From: Sphingobacterium sp.
GTDB lineage: Bacteria > Bacteroidota > Bacteroidia > Sphingobacteriales > Sphingobacteriaceae
Direction of reading: 5' to 3'
Length of the DNA: 64,000 nucleotides
NCBI GenBank assembly: GCA_031286695.1
Contig: JAITTY010000022.1
Coordinates: 186,001-250,000 of the forward strand
Positions 36,362 to 44,244 of this stretch are shown piece after piece. The translations under genes and the position numbers were made by a program. The notes beneath the pieces were generated by a model. The model saw only the letters and a program-made list of their open reading frames with translations, was not told the DNA's origin and ran no database searches. Positions within the stretch are counted from its first letter, which is position 1. Each line of letters opens with the position of its first letter.

Positions 36362-36393
36362 TTAACCCGAATGTTGGTTAACCCGAATGTACG
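36362..36393. repeat. 16-bp tandem duplication at the end of the UspA gene
   Basis: TTAACCCGAATGT occurs at 36362 and again at 36378. The second copy contains the stop codon and last codons of the minus-strand UspA gene, so the gene end has been duplicated just beyond itself. Confidence 0.7.
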
Positions 36394-37208
36394 GGGATGA
36401 CCATCATGGCAGCATGACTCTTCCAGGCCATTTTCTGCGCTATACTCGTATTGAAAATTCGGCTTAATAAGCCTTTGTCCCGATGGAAGGTGACCATCAT
36501 GTCGATATGATTTTCGTTGATGTATTGGTTGATCCCCGAAGCAATATCCGCATTGAGAATATAGCTATATATGGGATGATAGGGAGCCAGTAAATCCTGC
36601 ATGGTTGTTATTTCGGCATTTACAGCTTTATTGGCGGGATCTTCTTTGGTCACATGGACGACATAGACCTCACTTTTGCGTAATACTTCTGACGCATTAA
36701 CCAAAAGACGGTTTAATTTTAGCTTTACCTCTTTGAGGTTGGTTGCGATTAACATCTTTTTGGGAACCCTAAATTCTGCTCGTGCTGGGACAACCAGTAA
36801 GGGGGTGTGACAATTTTCAATCAGCTTGAGGGTATTGCTTCCAAGGAGCAGCTTCTTTAAGCCACTCTTACCTGCTGTGCCGACGATGACAAGGTCAATA
36901 TCCTCTTCGGCACAGGTCCGGTTTACGCCGTAGCTAAGCTCATATTCTTCGAGTACGGATTTCCAGGCCACCCCTTCAGGGAAAAGCAGCATCAGCTCCT
37001 GCTGCCAGGTATTCAGATCTTTTTGTTTTTCTTCCAGTATTTCTGAGTTGCTTATGACAACAGGTTCAGTACCCACAGTAGGGATTACTTCATATGTATG
37101 GTATAAGACGACCTTTTCAATACCCCAGAGTGGAGCTAATTGGGCGGCATATCGAGCGGCCGCATAGGCGTTGTCCGAAAAGTCTGTTAGCAAGAGTAGG
37201 TTTTTCAT
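36378..37208 (-). CDS. Universal stress protein (tandem UspA domains)
   Basis: A 276-residue protein of two Usp domains. The first (1-145) begins MKNLLLLTDFSDNAYAAARY and holds an ATP-binding-type pattern, VGTAGKSGLKKLLLGSNTLK, before CHTPLLVVP. The second (about 150-276) is degenerate, ending SHAAMMVIPVH. Tandem Usp proteins are cytoplasmic and associated with stress, stationary phase or low oxygen. It faces a DoxX gene and is paired with a similar-length Usp gene at 37978. The two are about 600 bp apart and evidently paralogous (same length, shared LLLTDFS start, shared VVLYHTY/VIVYHTY block). Confidence 0.9.
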   Translation of the reverse strand: MKNLLLLTDFSDNAYAAARYAAQLAPLWGIEKVVLYHTYEVIPTVGTEPVVISNSEILEEKQKDLNTWQQELMLLFPEGVAWKSVLEEYELSYGVNRTCAEEDIDLVIVGTAGKSGLKKLLLGSNTLKLIENCHTPLLVVPARAEFRVPKKMLIATNLKEVKLKLNRLLVNASEVLRKSEVYVVHVTKEDPANKAVNAEITTMQDLLAPYHPIYSYILNADIASGINQYINENHIDMMVTFHRDKGLLSRIFNTSIAQKMAWKSHAAMMVIPVHSG

Positions 37209-37447
37209 CCTTATTCGTTATTTGTTTGTCTATAATCCGTGACTAAGGTGTTGTACACAGCCTTAGATGGTATTTGTGATGCTTAATTCATCGTTTTATA
37301 ATCGGGTCTATAGCCATTAAATTACACATTAAGTATTATAAATCCAATAGTTTTATGAATATGACAGGTGCTGTAGGGGCTCAATTTAAATAATTTCATT
37401 AATTTAGAGAGATTGGTAAATAAGATCTAATAATTTAAACGTTTTTT

Positions 37448-37855
37448 ATGGCAATTTGGAATTCATTGGGTAAATATAGGGATACAGGACTGTTGATCTT
37501 GCGTGTTGGACTGGGGGTAATGATGATCATGCACGGTTTGCCTAAATTACAGGGCGGTCCCGAACTGTGGGCTGGTGTAGGTAAATCAATGGGAAATATC
37601 GGTATTCATTTTATGCCTACTTTTTGGGGGTTTATGGCTGCGGCAACCGAAACTGTCGGTGGTCTATTTTTATTGCTGGGGCTCTTTTTCAGACCAGCAG
37701 CATTGTTGCTTGCCTTTACGATGGTCATCGCTGGATTAATGCATCTCTCCAAAGGGGATGGAATCTCCGGAGCATCGCATGCGATTGAGCTCTGCTTTGT
37801 GTTTTTAGGACTTATCCTTATTGGACCGGGTAAACACTCTGTTGATAAAAAATAA
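37448..37855 (+). CDS. DoxX family membrane protein
   Basis: A 135-residue protein with four membrane helices (about 15-32, 55-75, 80-97 and 107-127) and the DoxX opening GLLILRVGLGVMMIMHGLPKL. Family members include a terminal quinol oxidase subunit and redox-partner proteins with superoxide dismutase; the exact function here is unknown. It sits between two universal stress genes on the opposite strand, consistent with a stress or redox setting. A strong terminator follows. Confidence 0.88.
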   Translation: MAIWNSLGKYRDTGLLILRVGLGVMMIMHGLPKLQGGPELWAGVGKSMGNIGIHFMPTFWGFMAAATETVGGLFLLLGLFFRPAALLLAFTMVIAGLMHLSKGDGISGASHAIELCFVFLGLILIGPGKHSVDKK

Positions 37856-37885
37856 GACAGTTCCCCGTGGACGAACTATAGGACA

Positions 37886-37916
37886 AAAGCCGCAATCTAT
37901 GATAGATTGCGGCTTT
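37886..37916. terminator. Bidirectional terminator after the DoxX gene
   Basis: AAAGCCGCAATCTAT (37886-37900) is complementary to ATAGATTGCGGCTTT (37902-37916). It can serve the DoxX gene and the converging UspA gene. Confidence 0.8.
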
Positions 37917-37930
37917 GCTATTTTGATCTT

Positions 37931-37982
37931 TCTTTCACCAACAGCGATAGATGCGCGTCTGCGAAATCATACAGTTTTTATG
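37931..37982 (+). repeat. Palindromic interspersed repeat, diverged copy D
   Basis: CGTCTGCGAAATCATACAGT followed by TTTTATGA matches the right half of copy A. The left part (TTTCACCAACAGCGATAG) is rearranged. It overlaps the stop codon of the second UspA gene, as copy A overlaps a gene end. Confidence 0.45.
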
Positions 37983-38808
37983 ATCTGTCCATCGGGATAA
38001 CAAGTAAGTTGGCCGCGCCATTCCAGGCTATTTTTTTCGATATGCTGGCTTTGAAGAGACTCGCCAATAGCCCCTGCTTTTTATGGAATGAAAGGATGAG
38101 ATCAATATGTTTCTCTTTGGCATATTCCTCGATACCTGTGGCAATATCATCATGGCTTATATAGTCGTAAATGGGCTGATATTTGTCTAAGCGCTCGTGT
38201 AGATGCTTTAATTCCTGTGCCAGATCTGCGGCAGAACCTTCTTTTTTAGCGACATTCAAAACATACAATTGTGCATTGAAGGTATCTAAAACCTGATCCA
38301 AGTTGAATAAATCCAATTTTCGGTCGACCTCTTTCAGATCGGTTGTCGCTAATACGTTTTTGGGAACAGCAGGATTTACCTTGTGGGAAACGATTAGCAT
38401 CGGCTTATCGCAGATATCCATCAAGGTAATGGCATTACTTCCTACCAGGATTTTTGCAAAACCTGTTTGTCCGGTAATACCCAATGCGACAAGATCAATA
38501 TTGTGCGATTTGCACATGTCATTGACCCCCATAGGCAAGTCAATATCTTCCATCTGATGGGATAATTCTACTTGTGGCGGGAACAACAATCTAATTTGAT
38601 CAAACCATTGTGTAAGTTCCTTTTCTTTGGCTTCTTTCACCTCATCATTAACAATGACAATCGGTTCGTTATTGACAATGGTAACGCTATTGTAAGTATG
38701 GTAGACAATAACTTTTTCAGTCTTCCAGGCCTCCGTACAGAGGGCAACTTGTTTTGCTGCAAGAAGAGCATTTTCTGAAAAGTCGGTTAATAGGAGAATA
38801 CGTTTCAT
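37978..38808 (-). CDS. Universal stress protein (tandem UspA domains), second paralogue
   Basis: A 276-residue tandem Usp protein beginning MKRILLLTDFSENALLAAKQ. Domain 1 carries LGITGQTGFAKILVGSNAIT and KPMLIVSHKV; domain 2 ends AANLLVIPMDRS. The ATG at 38808 is chosen because the product then has exactly the length of its paralogue at 36378. The frame continues upstream to 38862 with a non-conserved 18-residue tail. Its stop region lies within a diverged palindromic repeat. Confidence 0.9.
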   Translation of the reverse strand: MKRILLLTDFSENALLAAKQVALCTEAWKTEKVIVYHTYNSVTIVNNEPIVIVNDEVKEAKEKELTQWFDQIRLLFPPQVELSHQMEDIDLPMGVNDMCKSHNIDLVALGITGQTGFAKILVGSNAITLMDICDKPMLIVSHKVNPAVPKNVLATTDLKEVDRKLDLFNLDQVLDTFNAQLYVLNVAKKEGSAADLAQELKHLHERLDKYQPIYDYISHDDIATGIEEYAKEKHIDLILSFHKKQGLLASLFKASISKKIAWNGAANLLVIPMDRS

Positions 38809-38990
38809 GATGTTCTTTTTTATATGTTTAATTTCTATCATCTGCCTCGTGGCATCGTCCAAAATAGATATGATCTACACGAACGATGAAAACCTTGCGC
38901 AGAGGAGCTCTAAGACTAAAACAATTAATGTAGCGATAAGTTACAAAGAAAACGTGAATTTAATGTTAAACCCTTCGTATTGTGATGAGT

Positions 38991-39052
38991 ATCATAAAAC
39001 CTTCATGTCTTCGTAAGACACTAACAGCGATAAAAGCGAACTGAAGGTTCTT
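38991..39052 (-). repeat. Palindromic interspersed repeat, copy E (inverted orientation)
   Basis: On the minus strand it reads GAACCTTCAGTTCGCTTTTA, then TCGCTGTTAGTGTC, then TTACGAAGACATGAAGGTTT. The outer AACCTTCA/TGAAGGTT form a perfect 8-bp inverted pair with an inner TTCG/CGAA, so the unit can fold as a long hairpin. Confidence 0.75.
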
Positions 39053-39085
39053 TCTGGCCAATAAGATCAGACACTTTCAGAAAAA

Positions 39086-39115
39086 AAAAGGCAACCGTGA
39101 TTACGGTTGCCTTTT
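39086..39115 (-). terminator. Terminator of the Prc-like protease gene
   Basis: A 13-bp stem (39086-39098 with 39103-39115) with a 4-nt loop. On the minus strand it is followed by an unbroken run of T. Confidence 0.9.
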
Positions 39116-39150
39116 CCTCAGTTCAGTGATAGCTTTTGTTACTTGTGAAA

Positions 39151-41277
39151 TTATAAAGGTTTTTTTGTTCCAAAGTTGATGATATAATCGGTCATCACTT
39201 TGGCGCTTTCATCTTTCACAAAGTCCAGGTCAATTTTAGGCTGGGATTTTCCTTCTTCCCAAGCTGGTTTGCCCTGCAATTTCAATAAAGCGTTGATGCG
39301 TTCTCTATTTTTCTTGAGGTTGTCATCTTTCTCTTTTTTGAATTTGTTGAATTCCAATGGAATTTTAACATCCTCATCTTTTTGAGCTTCTTCGATATCC
39401 TCTTTCAGATACTTGTATTCCAATGAGTTTTTAATGCGTGCCTCGTGCATCGCTTCTAATTTTTTGTCAACAGCACTTAGATCAGCTACTTTTTTGAAGT
39501 TGCTCGATTGGATTTGATCCCAAGGGAGTGCTGATTTTTCTGAGCTCTCGCCAAATTTCTCTGCCGAGAATTGAGAAGGGAACACGATATCTGGTGTAAC
39601 CCCCTTATGTTGTGTACTGCTACCGTTTACACGATAGAATTTACCCAATGTGATATTGATCTGTCCATATTGAGGTGCGCCTTCCGGGGTATCTGGGTCT
39701 TTTTCTCCTGATGCTTTCAACAATAATCGGCTAGTTGGGCTGATGACGCGCGACATGTCAATTGCCGATTGCACCGTCCCTTTACCATAACTTTGAGATC
39801 CTAAGATAATACCTCTTCCGTAATCCTGAATAGCTCCGGCAAAGATTTCAGAAGCCGAAGCCGAGAAGCGGTTGATCATGATGCCCAACGGACCATCCCA
39901 AGATACGCCTGCGTTTTTATCTTCTTCAACATCGATGTTATTTTTCGTGTCTCTTACTTGTACAACAGGACCTTTATCGATAAATAAACCTGTTAAATCA
40001 ATTGCTTCCGGTAAGGAGCCACCACCATTGAATCGCAAGTCGATAACCACAGCATCTACTTTTTGTTGTTTCAACGTATCTAGGATTAACCTAACGTCTC
40101 TCGTTGTGCTCTTATAGTTTGGATCACGTCTTCTGTAAGCGTCAAAATCCATGTAGAACTTCGGAATATTGATGATACCCACTTTGTACATTTTTCCGTC
40201 GGCACCTTTGACGTTCATAATCTCTTTTTTCGCAGACTCTTCTTCAACGACGATTTTCTCACGTACCAAAGAGACAATGCGCGGATGGGAGTTCATTGGC
40301 TGACCAGCAGGTATAATTTTAAGGCGAACGATCGTTCCTTTTGGCCCTTTGATTTTTGCTACAGCAGCATCAAGTCTCCAGCCAATAATGTCTTCAAATT
40401 CACCATCTTTTCCTTGGGCAACCGCAATGATCTTGTCATTGACGTGAATGCTCTTGTCTTTGAATATTGGTCCGCCCGGAATAATTTCAAAGATGCTTAC
40501 GGCCTCGTTGTCGACGACAAGTCTTGCTCCGATTCCTTCAAACGTATTGGCCATTCCCTCATTGAAGGCCTGAGCAAAAGAAGGGTTAAAGTAGGATGTA
40601 TGTGGGTCAACAGCATCTGTCAGCGCTTGCATGACCACCTGAAAAGCATCGTTCGCATTGGTTTTTTTCGCCTGCGAGATCAAATTAACATAGCGTTTTT
40701 TCAATGTTTCCACCTGTTTGGTCCTCGCACTGTCGGTCGATTTACCACTCGCAGTTTCCAAGTTAAGCAGATCGTATTTTACACGTTTACGCCATTGGTC
40801 GTTGGCCTCATCAGCTGTTTTGAACCAGCCTAATTTTTCGCGGTTAGGTTGGTAATACTCATCTTTTGTATAATCCTGTTTTTTATCGATTTCTGAAAGT
40901 GCATATTGCATTCTGTCCAGGTATCTCTTTGAATAGACATTAAAAATATGGAATGCCGCAGAAAGATCTCCATTTTTGATGTCTTGCGCAAGGTTGTTTC
41001 TGTACGCTTGAAATTCATCAATATCCGATTGAAGCAAGTAATTTTTACCTTGATCCAGACTTTTGATTAGATTATCGTATATGATACCCGATATCGAATC
41101 ATTCATTTTGACCTTTTTGTAGCTCGCATTTTCCAATAATCCAGAGACTTCCTTAGCGATGATCTGATGTTGTGTGCTTGGTTTAAGCCCTCCATCATCA
41201 GGAAGCGCTACCCGTGGTTTTGAACCACAAGAAACAATGGATACAACAAAAAGTGCAAATATGAGTTTCCTAAACAT
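39151..41277 (-). CDS. Carboxy-terminal processing protease (Prc/Tsp-like, peptidase S41)
   Basis: About 708 residues. A lipoprotein signal (MFRKLIFALFVVSIVSC) is followed by an N-terminal DUF3340-like helical domain, a PDZ domain (about 235-330, EGIGARLVVDNEAVSIFEII), the S41 core with the catalytic Ser in NRFSASASEIFAGA and Lys in SQSYGKGTVQ, and a charged C-terminal helical domain (about 600-700). This is the long Tsp type that trims periplasmic proteins and murein hydrolases. The ATG at 41277 gives the typical lipoprotein start; the frame also allows an ATG at 41301. Monocistronic. Confidence 0.92.
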   Translation of the reverse strand: MFRKLIFALFVVSIVSCGSKPRVALPDDGGLKPSTQHQIIAKEVSGLLENASYKKVKMNDSISGIIYDNLIKSLDQGKNYLLQSDIDEFQAYRNNLAQDIKNGDLSAAFHIFNVYSKRYLDRMQYALSEIDKKQDYTKDEYYQPNREKLGWFKTADEANDQWRKRVKYDLLNLETASGKSTDSARTKQVETLKKRYVNLISQAKKTNANDAFQVVMQALTDAVDPHTSYFNPSFAQAFNEGMANTFEGIGARLVVDNEAVSIFEIIPGGPIFKDKSIHVNDKIIAVAQGKDGEFEDIIGWRLDAAVAKIKGPKGTIVRLKIIPAGQPMNSHPRIVSLVREKIVVEEESAKKEIMNVKGADGKMYKVGIINIPKFYMDFDAYRRRDPNYKSTTRDVRLILDTLKQQKVDAVVIDLRFNGGGSLPEAIDLTGLFIDKGPVVQVRDTKNNIDVEEDKNAGVSWDGPLGIMINRFSASASEIFAGAIQDYGRGIILGSQSYGKGTVQSAIDMSRVISPTSRLLLKASGEKDPDTPEGAPQYGQINITLGKFYRVNGSSTQHKGVTPDIVFPSQFSAEKFGESSEKSALPWDQIQSSNFKKVADLSAVDKKLEAMHEARIKNSLEYKYLKEDIEEAQKDEDVKIPLEFNKFKKEKDDNLKKNRERINALLKLQGKPAWEEGKSQPKIDLDFVKDESAKVMTDYIINFGTKKPL

Positions 41278-41484
41278 ATTTTCGACGGTTTTAATAATCA
41301 TTCTTTTTAAAAAATATTCAGCTCTTATTGATAAGCGTGCTAAATTTAGTGAAATTCATAGCACATTATCGCAGAATCTAAAAATTTATTTGATTTATCC
41401 TTCAATATTTACAAAAAGCTTAAAATCTCTTTGTGAACTGCTCTTTCAACAGACCAATAGAAGAGGCAGATTGTTTTAACTGTT

Positions 41485-42588
41485 TCAATTGTACAGTTCA
41501 TTCTTTAACTGTGTATAGGCTTTATAGGTCTGATCAGCCGATGGGTAGTCTTTTAAAACAAGGTACACCTCGCCAAGTTTGTCCAATATAGCGAGCGACA
41601 GCTGTTTATTATTTTCATCGGAGGCCAATTCTGCCGCCTGCACAAACTCTTTGATCGCCACTTTATAATTGCCATCTTTTTGTTTGGAGGAGGCCAGCAA
41701 GTATTCAATTTCGGCGAGCTCGCTACTTAATTTTTTTGCATTGGCCAAGTCGCGGGCTTGTAGCAGAAACCACTGCGCCTCGGTAAATTTATTCTGTTTA
41801 AAATAAATTTCGGCAAGCATTTCCCAGGCAAAGATTTTCCCTTCATACGCTTTTGCCTTATTGAATAGTGGGATTGCACTGCGGATAATATTATTTTCGG
41901 CAGTTTTATAATTTCCCTGACCAGCTCGGGCCATGGCAATTAAAAGCCAAGCATTGGCTTGCTCCGCATAACTTTTGCTCGTCATCGCATAGGTATGATA
42001 ATTTTGTGCGCCCTCCTCGGCACGTACAAAGTCTCCACTATACAGCTGGAAGTTGCTGATGTTCATATTTATGGTGGCTATATCATCCCTGTTATCGGTA
42101 CGATTTGCCAAGGAAAGTGCTTGATATAGAAATTTTGATGTATTGCTACTGTCGTTATTTTTAATGGAAAATAAGGCCGCTTCATTCGATAAGGCATAAC
42201 CCGCCATCCAATTTTGAGTCTTTTTCTGGGCTTCAATTGCATCATTCCAAGCATTTGCTGTCGGCGGCATGGGATTCATCAAATATTGAAAATGTCCCAA
42301 GTTATTGGTGCTTCGGAGCTGCAATAGCAATCGCTGGAGCAGGAGCTGTCTTGCGATTTCTTTGCTGAAAGGTTTTTTGTCCGCATAATTTTCTGCCAGT
42401 ATTTCGTTGGCTGTTTTCGGCGGTGGTAAAAAATAGACCTCGGGACCGATACCCTTAAACGAAGCATCGTATTGTTTTATCGCGCCAGTGTAATCTTTGT
42501 CTGCGCTTTGTGCCATAACCCGACAAGGTATATTCATGTACATTGTCAGGATGGTAAATATAGAGATCCAGTATTTTGTCATTCTCAT
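41485..42588 (-). CDS. Secreted TPR-like repeat protein
   Basis: A 367-residue protein with a signal peptide (about 27 residues, ending MAQ). The rest is mostly alpha-helical repeats resembling tetratricopeptide units, for instance AWLLIAMARAGQGNYKTAEN, AWEMLAEIYFKQNKFTEAQW, EYLLASSKQKDGNYKVAIKE and AILDKLGEVYLVLKDYPSAD (about 210-365). No catalytic motif was seen. Likely a periplasmic scaffold; function unknown. It lies between the Prc-like gene and rarA without obvious coupling to either. Confidence 0.75.
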   Translation of the reverse strand: MRMTKYWISIFTILTMYMNIPCRVMAQSADKDYTGAIKQYDASFKGIGPEVYFLPPPKTANEILAENYADKKPFSKEIARQLLLQRLLLQLRSTNNLGHFQYLMNPMPPTANAWNDAIEAQKKTQNWMAGYALSNEAALFSIKNNDSSNTSKFLYQALSLANRTDNRDDIATINMNISNFQLYSGDFVRAEEGAQNYHTYAMTSKSYAEQANAWLLIAMARAGQGNYKTAENNIIRSAIPLFNKAKAYEGKIFAWEMLAEIYFKQNKFTEAQWFLLQARDLANAKKLSSELAEIEYLLASSKQKDGNYKVAIKEFVQAAELASDENNKQLSLAILDKLGEVYLVLKDYPSADQTYKAYTQLKNELYN

Positions 42589-42902
42589 AAAAGATTACGT
42601 TAGAATTAACGTCTACATAAACTTAGCTATGTGGCATATTCGAGCAATGTACTGCTTTCTTCGATAAACTTGCGCGCTCGGTTATGCTCTACCAAAAGCA
42701 ATTTACATATATCAAAGAGCAAATATGACGAAAAATTGTGTGAAAAAATGTTAAAGTAATATCGGACGACGAATGATGGGCCTTGAAACTGAGTTAGTGA
42801 AAGCATGAGGTTTATCGCTTTGCGAAAATTAAATGGGAGAGTTTTGCTGATTAAAGCTAAAATATTTAGTCGTCGTGCTGTTTTAATGTTTAACTTTGTG
42901 TT
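42589..42902. other. Divergent intergenic region TPR gene / rarA
   Basis: About 315 bp, no gene. The right end contains the rarA promoter. A minus-strand TAAGTTTA near 42630 is one base from the -7 consensus and could drive the TPR gene. Confidence 0.5.
42866..42898 (+). promoter_or_regulatory. rarA promoter, likely leaderless
   Basis: TTAGT near 42866-42870, 20 nt, then TAACTTTG at 42891-42898. The ATG follows after only 4 nt, so transcription should start at or beside the A of the start codon. Confidence 0.6.
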
Positions 42903-44183
42903 ATGGCGACACGAATTCCATTAGCAGAACGACTTAGACCTCGACAATTGAGCGATTATGTAGGACAGCAGCATATTGTTGGGCCAGACGCAGTACTTTA
43001 TCATGCCATCCAGCAAAAGAATATTCCTTCCATGATTCTGTGGGGCCCTCCAGGGGTTGGGAAAACAAGTTTAGCTTTGTTGATAGCTCGAGAACTCGAT
43101 CGGCCGTTCTTTTCATTGAGCGCGATTCAAGCAGGGGTTAAAGATATTCGTGAAGTGATTGAAAAAGCCGAACGGCTGATGAACTTCAATCAGGATCAGC
43201 CTATTTTATTTATTGATGAGATTCACCGTTTTTCCAAGTCACAGCAAGATTCGCTTTTAGGGGCAGTCGAGCGGGGGCTTGTGACTCTTATTGGCGCGAC
43301 AACAGAAAATCCGTCGTTTGAGGTCATCTCGGCATTGCTCTCGCGTTGCCAAGTGTATGTATTGGAGCATCTTTCGGAAGAAGATCTTATTGGATTGATT
43401 CAAAAAGCATTACATGAAGATGAATACCTGCAGAAACAGGCTATTGTTGTCGAGGAATATGAAGCTCTGTTGCGATTGTCGGGTGGCGACGCGCGTAAGC
43501 TATTGAATGTGCTTGAGCTGGTTATCAACGCGTCTGTGTTACATAAAGAGCCGATTACCAATGCCTTTGTTCTGAAACAGGTGCAGCAAAATATGGCCAT
43601 TTATGACAAGGCAGGGGAGCAGCATTATGATATTATATCCGCTTTTATTAAATCGATTCGCGGGTCTGATCCGAACGCAGCGGTATATTGGCTCGCGCGG
43701 ATGATCGAAGGGGGAGAGGATCCATCCTTTATTGCACGACGGCTTTTGATTTTGGCTTCCGAAGACATTGGCAATGCCAATCCGAATGCCTTGTTGTTAG
43801 CAAACAATTGTTTTCAGGCGGTGAATGTTATTGGATGGCCCGAATCACGTATTATTCTTTCGCAAACGGTGATCTACTTGGCTACCTCAGTCAAAAGCAA
43901 TGCTTCCTACGAGGCAATCAATAAGGCACAGGCCTTGGTGAAGCAAACCGGAGATCTATCCGTCCCGTTGCATATCCGTAATGCACCGACCAAATTGATG
44001 AAGGACTTAAATTATGGTGCTGAATACAAGTATGCACATGCCTATCCGGGGAACTTTGTCGTCCAAGAATTTCTTCCCAAAGAAATCAGCGGCGTCAAAT
44101 TGTATGAGCCTGGACAGAATTCGCAGGAGGAAAAATTGAGACAGAGTTTAAGGGACAAATGGAAGGAAAAATATAAATATTAA
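42903..44183 (+). CDS. rarA: Replication-associated recombination protein A (AAA+ ATPase)
   Basis: A 426-residue clamp-loader-like ATPase (MgsA/RarA/WRNIP1 family) acting at stalled replication forks. Walker A is GPPGVGKT (48-55), Walker B is ILFIDEIHRF, sensor 1 is TTENPSFE, and the MgsA C-terminal tetramerisation domain includes RGSDPNAAVYWLARMIEGGEDP and ASEDIGNANP. Length and order are normal. The TAACTTTG box placed almost on the ATG suggests a leaderless mRNA. Confidence 0.95.
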   Translation: MATRIPLAERLRPRQLSDYVGQQHIVGPDAVLYHAIQQKNIPSMILWGPPGVGKTSLALLIARELDRPFFSLSAIQAGVKDIREVIEKAERLMNFNQDQPILFIDEIHRFSKSQQDSLLGAVERGLVTLIGATTENPSFEVISALLSRCQVYVLEHLSEEDLIGLIQKALHEDEYLQKQAIVVEEYEALLRLSGGDARKLLNVLELVINASVLHKEPITNAFVLKQVQQNMAIYDKAGEQHYDIISAFIKSIRGSDPNAAVYWLARMIEGGEDPSFIARRLLILASEDIGNANPNALLLANNCFQAVNVIGWPESRIILSQTVIYLATSVKSNASYEAINKAQALVKQTGDLSVPLHIRNAPTKLMKDLNYGAEYKYAHAYPGNFVVQEFLPKEISGVKLYEPGQNSQEEKLRQSLRDKWKEKYKY

Positions 44184-44199
44184 TGTGGTTATAGCAAAA

Positions 44200-44219
44200 G
44201 GCGAGCGTAAAAGCTCGCC
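44200..44219 (-). terminator. Terminator at the end of the PepSY/siderophore operon
   Basis: GGCGAGC (44200-44206) pairs with GCTCGCC (44213-44219). On the minus strand it is followed by TTTT. Confidence 0.7.
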
Positions 44220-44244
44220 CAGTGCAGATATGAACAACGAAATT

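Larger units (their letters stand above)
38809..39150. other. Intergenic stretch with palindromic repeat and terminator
   Basis: About 340 bp upstream of the second UspA gene and downstream of the Prc-like gene. Holds repeat copy E (38991-39052) and the terminator at 39086-39115. No gene seen. Confidence 0.6.

Noticed and set aside
40285..40833. Long plus-strand frame of 182 codons
   Set aside because: Entirely inside the Prc-like gene on the other strand, with no family resemblance; a shadow.
42785..42835. Repeat-like piece (GCATGAGGTTTAT...CGCTTTGCG)
   Set aside because: Order of blocks differs and similarity is short; likely chance.
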